Assembly (NCBI GenBank): GCA_002368685.1
Contig: DFEN01000139.1
Coordinates: forward strand, 1 to 18,856
Origin: Lachnospiraceae bacterium UBA3801
Lineage (GTDB): Bacteria > Bacillota > Clostridia > Lachnospirales > Lachnospiraceae
DNA length: 18,856 nt
Direction: 5' to 3'
Below the pieces are notes generated by a model that made no database searches, had not been told where the DNA came from, and saw nothing but the letters and a program-made list of their open reading frames with translations. This document shows, in pieces, positions 13,278 through 17,967 of this stretch. A program made the position numbers and the translations under genes. Positions within the stretch are counted from its first letter, which is position 1. Every line of letters starts with the position of its first letter.

Positions 13278-13295
13278 TACCCTGTACTTGTAAAC
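13255..13295 (+). promoter_or_regulatory. Promoter module P8
   Basis: TTGAAA 13255-13260, 17-bp spacer, TACCCT 13278-13283, gtact, TGTAAAC 13289-13295, preceded by TTCCTG. GTGATACC (13274-13281) can pair with GGTATTAC (13320-13327, one G-U), which overlaps the ribosome site and abuts the start codon of the next gene. Confidence 0.7.
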
Positions 13296-13328
13296 AAAAT
13301 AACTTTTCAATGAAAGTGAGGTATTACC

Positions 13329-13607
13329 ATGAGTGACCATGTTATTTTTGCAAAACAAGAGAATGAGGAGCCTATGTATGTGCAGTTGAGAGAGAACCAT
13401 CACCTCGAAACTTATACAGATTACGCAGGAATCCTTGCAAAGATGAAAGATGCAGTAGTTGAGTGGCTAGAAGATGAGGGTGAATCAACAGACCCGTTAG
13501 ACCCAGTAGCAAAGCAGAATCTTGAAACACTGGCAAACCTTCTGCCCATTTGTTCAGACCTGTTTGTAAACTGTGATGATTACTACAGAAGGTATCCAAA
13601 GAGATAA
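13329..13607 (+). CDS. Hypothetical protein
   Basis: The 92-residue product is acidic, with a strand (HVIFAKQENEEPMYVQLRE), a helix (YAGILAKMKDAVVEWLEDEG) and a Leu-rich helix before a Tyr/Arg end (DDYYRRYPKR). The ribosome site GTGAGGT lies in the right arm of the P8 hairpin. No family recognised. Confidence 0.65.
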   Translation: MSDHVIFAKQENEEPMYVQLRENHHLETYTDYAGILAKMKDAVVEWLEDEGESTDPLDPVAKQNLETLANLLPICSDLFVNCDDYYRRYPKR

Positions 13608-13613
13608 TTCCAG

Positions 13614-13654
13614 TTGAAGTATAGAATAGCCTATGCTATTCTATACTTGTAAAC
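13614..13654 (+). promoter_or_regulatory. Promoter module P9
   Basis: TTGAAG 13614-13619, 17-bp spacer, TATTCT 13637-13642, atact, TGTAAAC 13648-13654, preceded by TTCCAG. Confidence 0.8.
13620..13645. repeat. 11-bp inverted repeat covering the -10 box of P9
   Basis: TATAGAATAGC (13620-13630) and GCTATTCTATA (13635-13645) are perfectly complementary around CTAT. Here the right arm contains the -10 box itself. A second hairpin, GCGC-AAA-GCGC (13669-13679), follows in the leader. Confidence 0.85.
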
Positions 13655-13695
13655 AAGCACACACAGAAGCGCAAAGCGCCTGAAAGGAGATTACC

Positions 13696-13998
13696 ATGTT
13701 AAATATCGAGATTGGAAGAACAACAAGAGTAGGTGAAGAGGATGTAGTAGTTATAGCACATGCCTGGGGATTATATGGGGCAGAACATGAAGATGGTCAT
13801 TACAGATATGAGATGCCATATTCTTATTCATTCAATCTGGAAGAGCTTATTTCCAGCACAAGCGTAGAATGTGGTATAGAGTTCTTTAAAATATATGGAG
13901 AAGCCTGCTATGTATCATCTATCCGCATAATGAATGAGTATGATTATGAGGAGTTCAAGAGAGAATCAGCAAAGGCAGTAGTGGAGGTAGAAGCGTGA
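13696..13998 (+). CDS. Hypothetical protein
   Basis: The 100-residue product is beta-rich, with aromatic clusters (HAWGLYGAEHEDGHYRYEMP, then YSYSFNLEEL) and a charged C-terminal helix. GAAAGGAG precedes ATG 13696. The end holds the ribosome site and GTG start of the next gene. No family recognised. Confidence 0.65.
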   Translation: MLNIEIGRTTRVGEEDVVVIAHAWGLYGAEHEDGHYRYEMPYSYSFNLEELISSTSVECGIEFFKIYGEACYVSSIRIMNEYDYEEFKRESAKAVVEVEA

Positions 13999-14297
13999 CC
14001 AAACTGTATAGAGATAAGATAACAGGTGAGAAGTTATATCCCGTATGTTCATGGGAGAAGAATCAGCACAAGCTGTATAATGCCCTAGATAGGGCGCACA
14101 ATAGAGTGTCGGACCTCTATGAAGATAATACAGCATCCATGGATGATATAGATAAAGCAGAAGAGTGGGTGGAAGAAGTAGAGAGGTTACTGGAGATATT
14201 CGATAGCCATGTAGCAAGTAATGGATTGGTATATGCCAGCTATCAAGATGGCCTAAAGATAAAGGATATTATATGGGCATATAATGCAAGACATTAA
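13995..14297 (+). CDS. Hypothetical helical protein with GTG start
   Basis: The 100-residue product is helical (NQHKLYNALDRAHNRVSDLY; MDDIDKAEEWVEEVERLLEI) and probably forms a helical hairpin or coiled coil. GTG 13995 overlaps the previous stop by 4 bp, with GGAGG (13983-13987) about 7 nt upstream; no ATG fits. Confidence 0.65.
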   Translation: MTKLYRDKITGEKLYPVCSWEKNQHKLYNALDRAHNRVSDLYEDNTASMDDIDKAEEWVEEVERLLEIFDSHVASNGLVYASYQDGLKIKDIIWAYNARH

Positions 14298-14304
14298 GTT
14301 CCTG

Positions 14305-14346
14305 TTGAGAGGTGTGCTCTGCCTATGCTATTCTATACTTGTAAAG
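14305..14346 (+). promoter_or_regulatory. Promoter module P10
   Basis: TTGAGA 14305-14310, 18-bp spacer, TATTCT 14329-14334, atact, TGTAAAG 14340-14346, preceded by TTCCTG. Confidence 0.75.
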
Positions 14347-14372
14347 AAAACACGCACAGTGCAGAGCGCACC
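14311..14372. repeat. 12-bp inverted repeat bracketing promoter P10
   Basis: GGTGTGCTCTGC (14311-14322) pairs with GCAGAGCGCACC (14361-14372) with one G-U pair. The loop holds the -10 box and predicted start. The right arm directly touches the GAAAGGAG ribosome site. Confidence 0.85.
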
Positions 14373-14389
14373 GAAAGGAGAATACCAAT

Positions 14390-14602
14390 ATGTTTAAGGA
14401 TTATTCAGACAATGATTTATGGAGAGCTTATGAGTATCAGAAAGAGCAGAGAGGTCCGTATGACAAGCTAGTTCAAAAGCTTGGATATGAGTTAGAGAAT
14501 AGGGGCTATGAATTGAATCCCATCAGCACAGAAGATTTTATAGAGTGGCAGGCAGCAAGTTGTGGAATGGATTATTATTCATTAGCACATCCGTTATATT
14601 GA
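14390..14602 (+). CDS. Small hypothetical protein
   Basis: The 70-residue product begins MFKDYSDNDLWRAYEYQKEQ, continues with a helix (LVQKLGYELENRGYEL) and ends with an aromatic part. Helix patterns of the D.DLWxAYEYxxEQ type occur in small phage proteins. GAAAGGAG precedes ATG 14390. Function unknown. Confidence 0.65.
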   Translation: MFKDYSDNDLWRAYEYQKEQRGPYDKLVQKLGYELENRGYELNPISTEDFIEWQAASCGMDYYSLAHPLY

Positions 14603-14621
14603 TAGAAAGGAGATTAGAGAT

Positions 14622-14783
14622 ATGGCAACAATTACAATAACAGAATCGGCATTAGAGGAGATAGTAAGACTTGCAAAGAATGGATTTAATATAGACATTA
14701 CAGAGTGTCACGATGGAGAACCTATTGTAGTAATGAAAGGCGACACAGGTCTGGTAAGACTGTTTGCAGTAGAAAGGAGATAA
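14622..14783 (+). CDS. Small hypothetical protein
   Basis: The 53-residue product begins MATITITESALEEIVRLAKN and continues with strands (FNIDITECHDGEPIVVMKGD). Its final codons (ERR) contain the AAAGGAG ribosome site for the next gene. GAAAGGAG lies upstream of ATG 14622. Confidence 0.65.
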   Translation: MATITITESALEEIVRLAKNGFNIDITECHDGEPIVVMKGDTGLVRLFAVERR

Positions 14784-14784
14784 T

Positions 14785-14952
14785 ATGTGCCAATATCCAT
14801 GTAGAAACTGTATCTATTTCAAAGAGTGCGGCGAAAGCACAAGAACAATGCCCTGTGAAGGGCGCACCACAAAGACAGACATAAAGAGAAGGCAACAGCT
14901 TATAGCAGAGGGTGAAAGAGAACAGGCAAGAAGAGCCTTCTATGAGGATTGA
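14785..14952 (+). CDS. Small cysteine-rich protein, putative metal binder
   Basis: The 55-residue product begins MCQYPCRNCIYFKECGESTR and has a further Cys at MPCEGR, followed by a basic helix. Cys spacing C-x3-C-x2-C-x5-C suggests an iron-sulfur or zinc site. AAAGGAG (14773-14779) lies 5 nt before ATG 14785. I recognise the general pattern from phage genomes but no function. Confidence 0.65.
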   Translation: MCQYPCRNCIYFKECGESTRTMPCEGRTTKTDIKRRQQLIAEGEREQARRAFYED

Positions 14953-14966
14953 GAGGAGAATAAGAA

Positions 14967-15176
14967 ATGACAAAACTATATTCAGTAGCAGATAATACCT
15001 GGGAGAAAGTAGGCGAGGTAATGTCTATGGTGAATAATAACTGTAGAGTAGACGGTGAAGAAGAGATACCTATGACCATGAAGTGTGAAGAAGGTAATTG
15101 GTATATAGAGTGCTTAGATGAAAAGGATGAACCAAGATTAGAGAAGCACCTTAACTATATCTATGACTTAGAGTAA
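14967..15176 (+). CDS. Small acidic hypothetical protein
   Basis: The 69-residue product begins MTKLYSVADNTWEKVGEVMS and has a beta middle (IPMTMKCEEGNWYIECLDEK) with two Cys. GAGAGGAG precedes ATG 14967. It is the last gene before the 1-kb non-coding region. Confidence 0.65.
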   Translation: MTKLYSVADNTWEKVGEVMSMVNNNCRVDGEEEIPMTMKCEEGNWYIECLDEKDEPRLEKHLNYIYDLE

Positions 15177-15237
15177 AAAGTGGAAAATGGCGGAGAAAAA
15201 GACAAGTCACCATATATCTATATACAACCATAATACA

Positions 15238-15270
15238 AATAGGGGTATAGATAAATACTATACTCCTATT
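15238..15270. repeat. 13-bp inverted repeat, possible weak terminator
   Basis: AATAGGGGTATAG (15238-15250) pairs with CTATACTCCTATT (15258-15270) with one G-U pair and a 7-nt loop, followed by ATTCTAC. It lies about 60 bp after the last small gene and could end its transcript, though the T-run is poor. Confidence 0.55.
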
Positions 15271-15467
15271 ATTCTACACAATCTCAAAAGAGGGCGGTAT
15301 AAAGATGCTTTCTATATTAGGTATATCCACCATAATATATAGATGTATATCCCTATATTATATAGCCATTAAATCTAGCCATTATCTGTTCACCATCTTT
15401 CCAATCAGTGAATATCTAGCTTTCCGTCTTCCACCTCCAATTGATTCTAGTCTCTTTGAACAGCCTG

Positions 15468-15528
15468 GCCCTGGTAAATAAACTTGATTCCAATCAAGAA
15501 ATTTTGATTCAAATCAAGTTTCCAGGGC
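15468..15528. promoter_or_regulatory. Paired palindromic operator in a cruciform-like repeat
   Basis: TTGATTccAATCAA (15484-15497) and TTGATTcaAATCAA (15504-15517) are two near-identical 14-bp palindromes whose centres are 20 bp apart, about two helical turns. They are enclosed by GCCCTGG (15468-15474) and CCAGGGC (15522-15528). This is what a cooperative dimeric regulator or an origin-binding protein would use. Confidence 0.6.
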
Positions 15529-15563
15529 TATTTTAGGCATTCCCATTAGCCAAATTTAGGTCA

Positions 15564-15580
15564 TTGTGCAAATTGCACAA
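15564..15580. promoter_or_regulatory. 17-bp palindrome, possible operator
   Basis: TTGTGCAA-A-TTGCACAA is a perfect inverted repeat. The half AAATTGCACAA (15570-15580) recurs exactly at 15703-15713. Confidence 0.5.
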
Positions 15581-15623
15581 ACGCTGGACTACTCATGAAT
15601 ACTGCGCTTGCCTCCAAGCGGTT

Positions 15624-15635
15624 GAACGGCTGTTC
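15624..15635. promoter_or_regulatory. LexA/DinR-type SOS box candidate
   Basis: GAAC-GGCT-GTTC matches the core GAAC-N4-GTTC of the Gram-positive LexA (DinR) site, but the 5' flank is T rather than C. No promoter is obvious beside it. Confidence 0.35.
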
Positions 15636-15929
15636 GATAAAGTGTCGGTTTGACCCCTAGTAGAATAAAACTGGAATCCCATCTTGCCACAAACCATTCG
15701 TCAAATTGCACAATAGCACCTGCCCACCTTGGTAGGTATTTAGGTAGGCAGGTATTTAGCCTGCTTGCCATTATGCCGCCATTCTGGAGTCACAGGAGTT
15801 CTCCATTTAGCCATTCGGCCCATCTTTGCCATTAGTTTACCCCGGCCGCACACACGCGGTAGGTGGTATATGCGGACCTGGCAGGCAGGCACGCTGACTG
15901 CTGCGCAGGTCAGGTGGTGACTGCTCGCA

Positions 15930-15959
15930 CACAATATAATTGTAAACAATTATATTGTG
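15930..15959. repeat. 30-bp palindrome carrying the TGTAAAC element
   Basis: CACAATATAATTGT (15930-15943), AA, ACAATTATATTGTG (15946-15959): perfect arms. The centre reads TTGTAAACAA, the motif found downstream of the -10 box in the promoter modules, and TATAAT occurs once on each strand. No good -35 box lies at the right distance on either side. Confidence 0.8.
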
Positions 15960-16085
15960 ATGACATAAACTCAAATACATATATAATAAGAAGAAACTCA
16001 AAAAGAGATATACGTGATGATCCCAGAAACCGCATAAATACTGACGTTGCGACTGTTTTTAGAAAAAAGTTAAAAAAGTTTTGTC

Positions 16086-16103
16086 ATACTTGTTGACAAG
16101 TAT
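16086..16103. promoter_or_regulatory. Operator-like palindrome over the -35 box
   Basis: ATACTTGT-TG-ACAAGTAT is a perfect 18-bp inverted repeat that contains the TTGACA -35 box of the cassette promoter. A bound regulator would block RNA polymerase. ATACTTGT is also part of the promoter-module sequence. Confidence 0.65.
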
Positions 16104-16121
16104 ATATGACTGTGATATTGT
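16093..16121 (+). promoter_or_regulatory. Promoter of the 16203 cassette
   Basis: TTGACA 16093-16098, 17-bp spacer, TATTGT 16116-16121. The 80-nt leader has two hairpins: ATAAAGC (16130) with GCTTTAT (16143), and CTAGTG (16168) with CACTAG (16185), the latter directly before the ribosome site GAAAGAGG. Confidence 0.7.
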
Positions 16122-16202
16122 ATTATCAGATAAAGCAATAACGCTTTATTACACACATTGTTTGTGGCTAGTGACACGTAAAAACACTAGGAAAGAGGTT
16201 TT

Positions 16203-16670
16203 ATGTTTAATAAAGAAAATGCAACTAAGATGTCACTTTTTAACAAGGTTTTTGATGACAACTTCTATGAGTTGCTTAACGTACTTAAGGCAGACAAGGC
16301 ATGGACTGTACATGAGAACATCGACACGCTGGACTTTAACAACGTGTCAACAGTAATTGCACAACGTGGTTCTGGTAGTAACATGATTAGCGTATGGAAT
16401 AGAGGCACAGATGAGGCAACGAAAAAATGGGGTGTAGACTTTGGAGTACGTGTCGGTAGTGGTTTGATGACTATTTCAGCCGTTGCAATGATGTTTAAAG
16501 ATGCACGTATAAAACACTACAACGGGGGCAGAAAAGTAGAATACAGATTAAGCTTTGCAACGCTTAGAGATGCTTTGCAGTGTGCATATACTGTTAAAGC
16601 ATATGAGGACGCATACAACGCTAATAAGAGCACTAAGGAAATAACAGACGGGGCGGTGATGACTGCATGA
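16203..16670 (+). CDS. Unknown protein of a self-contained cassette
   Basis: The 155-residue product begins MFNKENATKMSLFNKVFDDN and has a central part VIAQRGSGSNMISVWNRGTD. A Gly/Met-rich segment (VGSGLMTISAVAMMFKD) could be a buried helix, and a basic strand region follows. No signal peptide is visible. I do not recognise the family. Codon choice differs somewhat from the small-gene region: more GCA, AAC, CGT and ACG and fewer AGA/AGG. The gene has its own promoter with an operator-like palindrome, a structured leader and a terminator, with one micropeptide gene behind it. It sits between early and packaging genes, like a moron-type acquisition. Its role, such as a regulator, exclusion protein or toxin, cannot be told from sequence. 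Confidence 0.75.
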   Translation: MFNKENATKMSLFNKVFDDNFYELLNVLKADKAWTVHENIDTLDFNNVSTVIAQRGSGSNMISVWNRGTDEATKKWGVDFGVRVGSGLMTISAVAMMFKDARIKHYNGGRKVEYRLSFATLRDALQCAYTVKAYEDAYNANKSTKEITDGAVMTA

Positions 16671-16732
16671 TAACAACGTTTTTGGCGGTTGTGCTTATCG
16701 GCTTAGTGCTTATCTACTCACAAATTAAATAA
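16667..16732 (+). CDS. 21-residue membrane micropeptide
   Basis: ATG 16667 overlaps the previous stop (ATGA), and TAA is at 16730-16732. The peptide MITTFLAVVLIGLVLIYSQI, plus a final K, is one transmembrane helix with a positive C-terminal end. It is coupled to the 16203 gene and followed directly by the terminator, so the pair forms a two-gene unit. It could be a small holin-like or exclusion peptide; this is not shown. Confidence 0.55.
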   Translation: MITTFLAVVLIGLVLIYSQIK

Positions 16733-16746
16733 CGTACATATGTTCG
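16733..16746. promoter_or_regulatory. LexA/DinR-type box, one mismatch
   Basis: CGTACATATGTTCG differs by one base (T for A at position 3) from the Gram-positive consensus CGAAC-N4-GTTCG. It starts right after the micropeptide stop codon and touches the terminator stem. Confidence 0.4.
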
Positions 16747-16780
16747 AGGGGATGTTTCACGTGAAACATTCCCTCTTTTT
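16746..16780 (+). terminator. Rho-independent terminator with long perfect stem
   Basis: GAGGGGATGTTTCAC (16746-16760) pairs with GTGAAACATTCCCTC (16761-16775) with one G-U, followed by TTTTT. It ends the 16203 cassette and contains the parS-like sequence. Confidence 0.85.
16753..16768. promoter_or_regulatory. parS: parS-like ParB (Spo0J) binding site
   Basis: TGTTTCACGTGAAACA is an exact match to the 16-bp chromosomal parS consensus (TGTTNCACGTGAAACA) bound by ParB/Spo0J in Bacillus and shared in near-identical form across bacteria. No parA or parB gene is present in the window. Because it lies in a terminator stem, chance symmetry is possible, but all 16 bases agree. Confidence 0.6.
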
Positions 16781-16799
16781 ACGTGACCACCCCCTACCC

Positions 16800-16813
16800 C
16801 GAACATCTGTTCG
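16800..16813. promoter_or_regulatory. LexA/DinR-type SOS box, perfect match
   Basis: CGAAC-ATCT-GTTCG fits the full Gram-positive LexA consensus CGAAC-N4-GTTCG, just downstream of the parS-containing terminator. No promoter core overlaps it directly, so a regulated gene is not evident. Confidence 0.5.
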
Positions 16814-16835
16814 AGCGACAGCTCGCTGAGCGAGA

Positions 16836-16996
16836 GGCGTACGGACACAGCCAGGTAGTTTTAGAAAGACCGACGCTAATCTTTTTCTTTGTAATACCGA
16901 GTCACTTCGGCGTACGGACACAGTTTTGTCTAAACTATAAGACCGACTGCGCTCATTAACTTAACTAATACGTGCGGAAATAGCCAGGCAGTTTTT
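16836..16996 (+). repeat. Three direct repeats, candidate packaging (cos/pac) recognition site
   Basis: A 39-bp unit beginning GGCGTACGGACACAG and ending AAGACCGAC occurs at 16836-16874 and 16909-16947, exactly 73 bp apart. A third, diverged copy of the first 26 bp lies at 16971-16996 (CGTGCGGAAATAGCCAGGCA and on; 21 of 26 identical to copy 1). Repeats just upstream of terminase genes are typical of terminase small-subunit binding sites. Confidence 0.55.
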
Positions 16997-17096
16997 CTTA
17001 AACACAAACACACGGCATCGGAATAAATTCAGCTCATCACAGATTATTTAGGAGGCTAAATTACTAATACCGCCACGGTTGGATTGTTTAGATGAG

Positions 17097-17125
17097 TTGA
17101 TTGTACCTCTTTTTAGTGTTATAGT
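17097..17125 (+). promoter_or_regulatory. Promoter of the late/packaging genes
   Basis: TTGATT 17097-17102, 17-bp spacer, TATAGT 17120-17125. Unlike the early modules it lacks TGTAAAC, so it is probably controlled differently, but it keeps the bracketing inverted repeat. Confidence 0.7.
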
Positions 17126-17144
17126 ATATTTACTAAAGAGAGGT
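17105..17144. repeat. 13-bp inverted repeat bracketing the late promoter and masking the ribosome site
   Basis: ACCTCTTTTTAGT (17105-17117) pairs with ACTAAAGAGAGGT (17132-17144) with one G-U. The -10 box is in the loop, and the right arm contains the ribosome site GAGAGG (17138-17143) of the 17151 gene. Confidence 0.8.
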
Positions 17145-17150
17145 ATAATT

Positions 17151-17513
17151 ATGGCACCTACCCCCATTTCTACTGCTAATACTATAGCTAGGGCTATGAA
17201 CCAGCTCTATCATACCCACATTGTTATTAACACTTCTCAGTTTTATGGCGGAGAAGGTAAATTAGTGAGGATGTATATTGTTAAGGACAGCTTTTACTAT
17301 AAAGGACAGTATTCTGACAAGCAGATTTTTAAATCGGCTTCAGGAGTTTATACTGTTCTTTTTATGCGGGACTTACTTTATGCGTTCCAGGGTAAAGAGC
17401 CTGTTGATTCACAGAATGACGGGTATGAAAGAGTGTTTGCCAAAAACAATGCCGAGGCGGCCATAGATTACATGAAAGGAGCTTATCTTAATGCTGAACC
17501 TGAGGACGACTGA
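17151..17513 (+). CDS. Hypothetical protein upstream of terminase
   Basis: The 120-residue product begins MAPTPISTANTIARAMNQLY and has a beta middle (LVRMYIVKDSFYYKGQYSD) and an acidic end. ATG 17151 follows GAGAGG at 7 nt; an upstream in-frame ATG at 17079 would place the start inside the promoter and has no ribosome site. It overlaps the next gene by 23 bp, which makes it part of the packaging operon. No family recognised; position suggests a structural or packaging accessory. Confidence 0.7.
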   Translation: MAPTPISTANTIARAMNQLYHTHIVINTSQFYGGEGKLVRMYIVKDSFYYKGQYSDKQIFKSASGVYTVLFMRDLLYAFQGKEPVDSQNDGYERVFAKNNAEAAIDYMKGAYLNAEPEDD

Positions 17514-17967
17514 CAGAGAGGTCTGGGATGTAGGTCATGCTGATTATTATTTAGGTGAGCCTTACAAAATACCATATTTTTTTGAGACGGCTACACGCAG
17601 AATGATGAGAGAGCCTGACTACTCCACTATAAGTTTTAGGACATGGAAGGGTGAATACTTTCAGTTTTACATTGACGAGTATCATCAAAATCCTGCACTC
17701 ATATGTACCTCCACTCTTTTAGACTGTGCTTTCTTTATGCAGAAACGGTTGAGTATTGAGAAGATGCGTAAGTGGGCAGAAGAACAGTCTGCCAAAAAGC
17801 ATCCAATAAAAGGCTCATACACAGGCTACTTTACCTTCGGTAAGTTGTTACTTGAACAGTATGCTACACTAGAAAAGCACATGGCTAAGCAGGAAATATA
17901 CTTTACGGAGGAAGTGCTTGTGAGAATTTTTAATGAGTTAAAAAGGAGGACTACGAATGATAGGTGA
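17491..17967 (+). CDS. Hypothetical protein upstream of terminase small subunit
   Basis: The 158-residue product is aromatic-rich (EVWDVGHADYYLGEPYKIPY, FRTWKGEYFQFYIDEYHQNP) with a helical C-terminal half (SIEKMRKWAEEQSAKKH; LLEQYATLEKHMAKQ). AAAGGAG (17474-17480) lies 10 nt before ATG 17491. It overlaps TerS by 11 bp. No family recognised. Confidence 0.7.
   Translation: MLNLRTTDREVWDVGHADYYLGEPYKIPYFFETATRRMMREPDYSTISFRTWKGEYFQFYIDEYHQNPALICTSTLLDCAFFMQKRLSIEKMRKWAEEQSAKKHPIKGSYTGYFTFGKLLLEQYATLEKHMAKQEIYFTEEVLVRIFNELKRRTTNDR

Larger units (their letters stand above)
15365..15833 (+). repeat. GCCATT iteron-like repeats in two clusters
   Basis: GCCATT occurs on the + strand at 15365, 15378, 15767, 15778, 15810 and 15828, with CCATTT at 15803. 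The first two are identical as TAGCCATTA, 13 bp apart; others are 11 and 18 bp apart. A given 6-mer is expected about once in 4 kb. Confidence 0.5.
15177..16202. other. Non-coding region, candidate replication origin or regulatory region
   Basis: About 1 kb without a convincing gene on either strand. It holds, in order: an AT-rich hairpin (15238-15270), GCCATT repeats, a paired palindrome (15484-15517) inside a larger inverted repeat, a TTGTGCAA palindrome, a GAAC-N4-GTTC site, AGGTATTTAG repeated at 15734 and 15750, a more GC-rich part (about 15720-15930), a 30-bp palindrome, and a promoter for the next cassette. Dense symmetry without coding suggests protein-DNA assembly. Confidence 0.6.
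16733..17150. other. Intergenic region upstream of packaging genes
   Basis: The 418 bp between the micropeptide and the first late gene hold the LexA-like boxes, parS/terminator, a CTCGCT-G-AGCGAG palindrome (16822-16834), three direct repeats (16836-16996), an unused AGGAGG at 17050-17055, and the late promoter. I find no coding sequence. Confidence 0.6.

Noticed and set aside
15187..15342. 51-codon frame from ATG 15187 in the non-coding region
   Set aside because: No ribosome site, an inverted repeat runs through it, and its composition (His/Tyr/Ile-rich) follows from AT-rich DNA rather than from a protein pattern.
15589..15949. Overlapping minus-strand frames of 60-69 codons
   Set aside because: No ribosome sites, poor composition, and overlapping plus-strand frames of equal length; consistent with a non-coding GC-richer stretch, although decayed coding cannot be excluded.
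15863..16096. 77-codon plus-strand frame starting GTG
   Set aside because: It runs through the 30-bp palindrome, lacks a ribosome site and ends in the cassette promoter.
17050..17055. AGGAGG resembling a ribosome site
   Set aside because: No ATG, GTG or TTG start with a meaningful frame follows at usable distance; treated as an orphan or relic.
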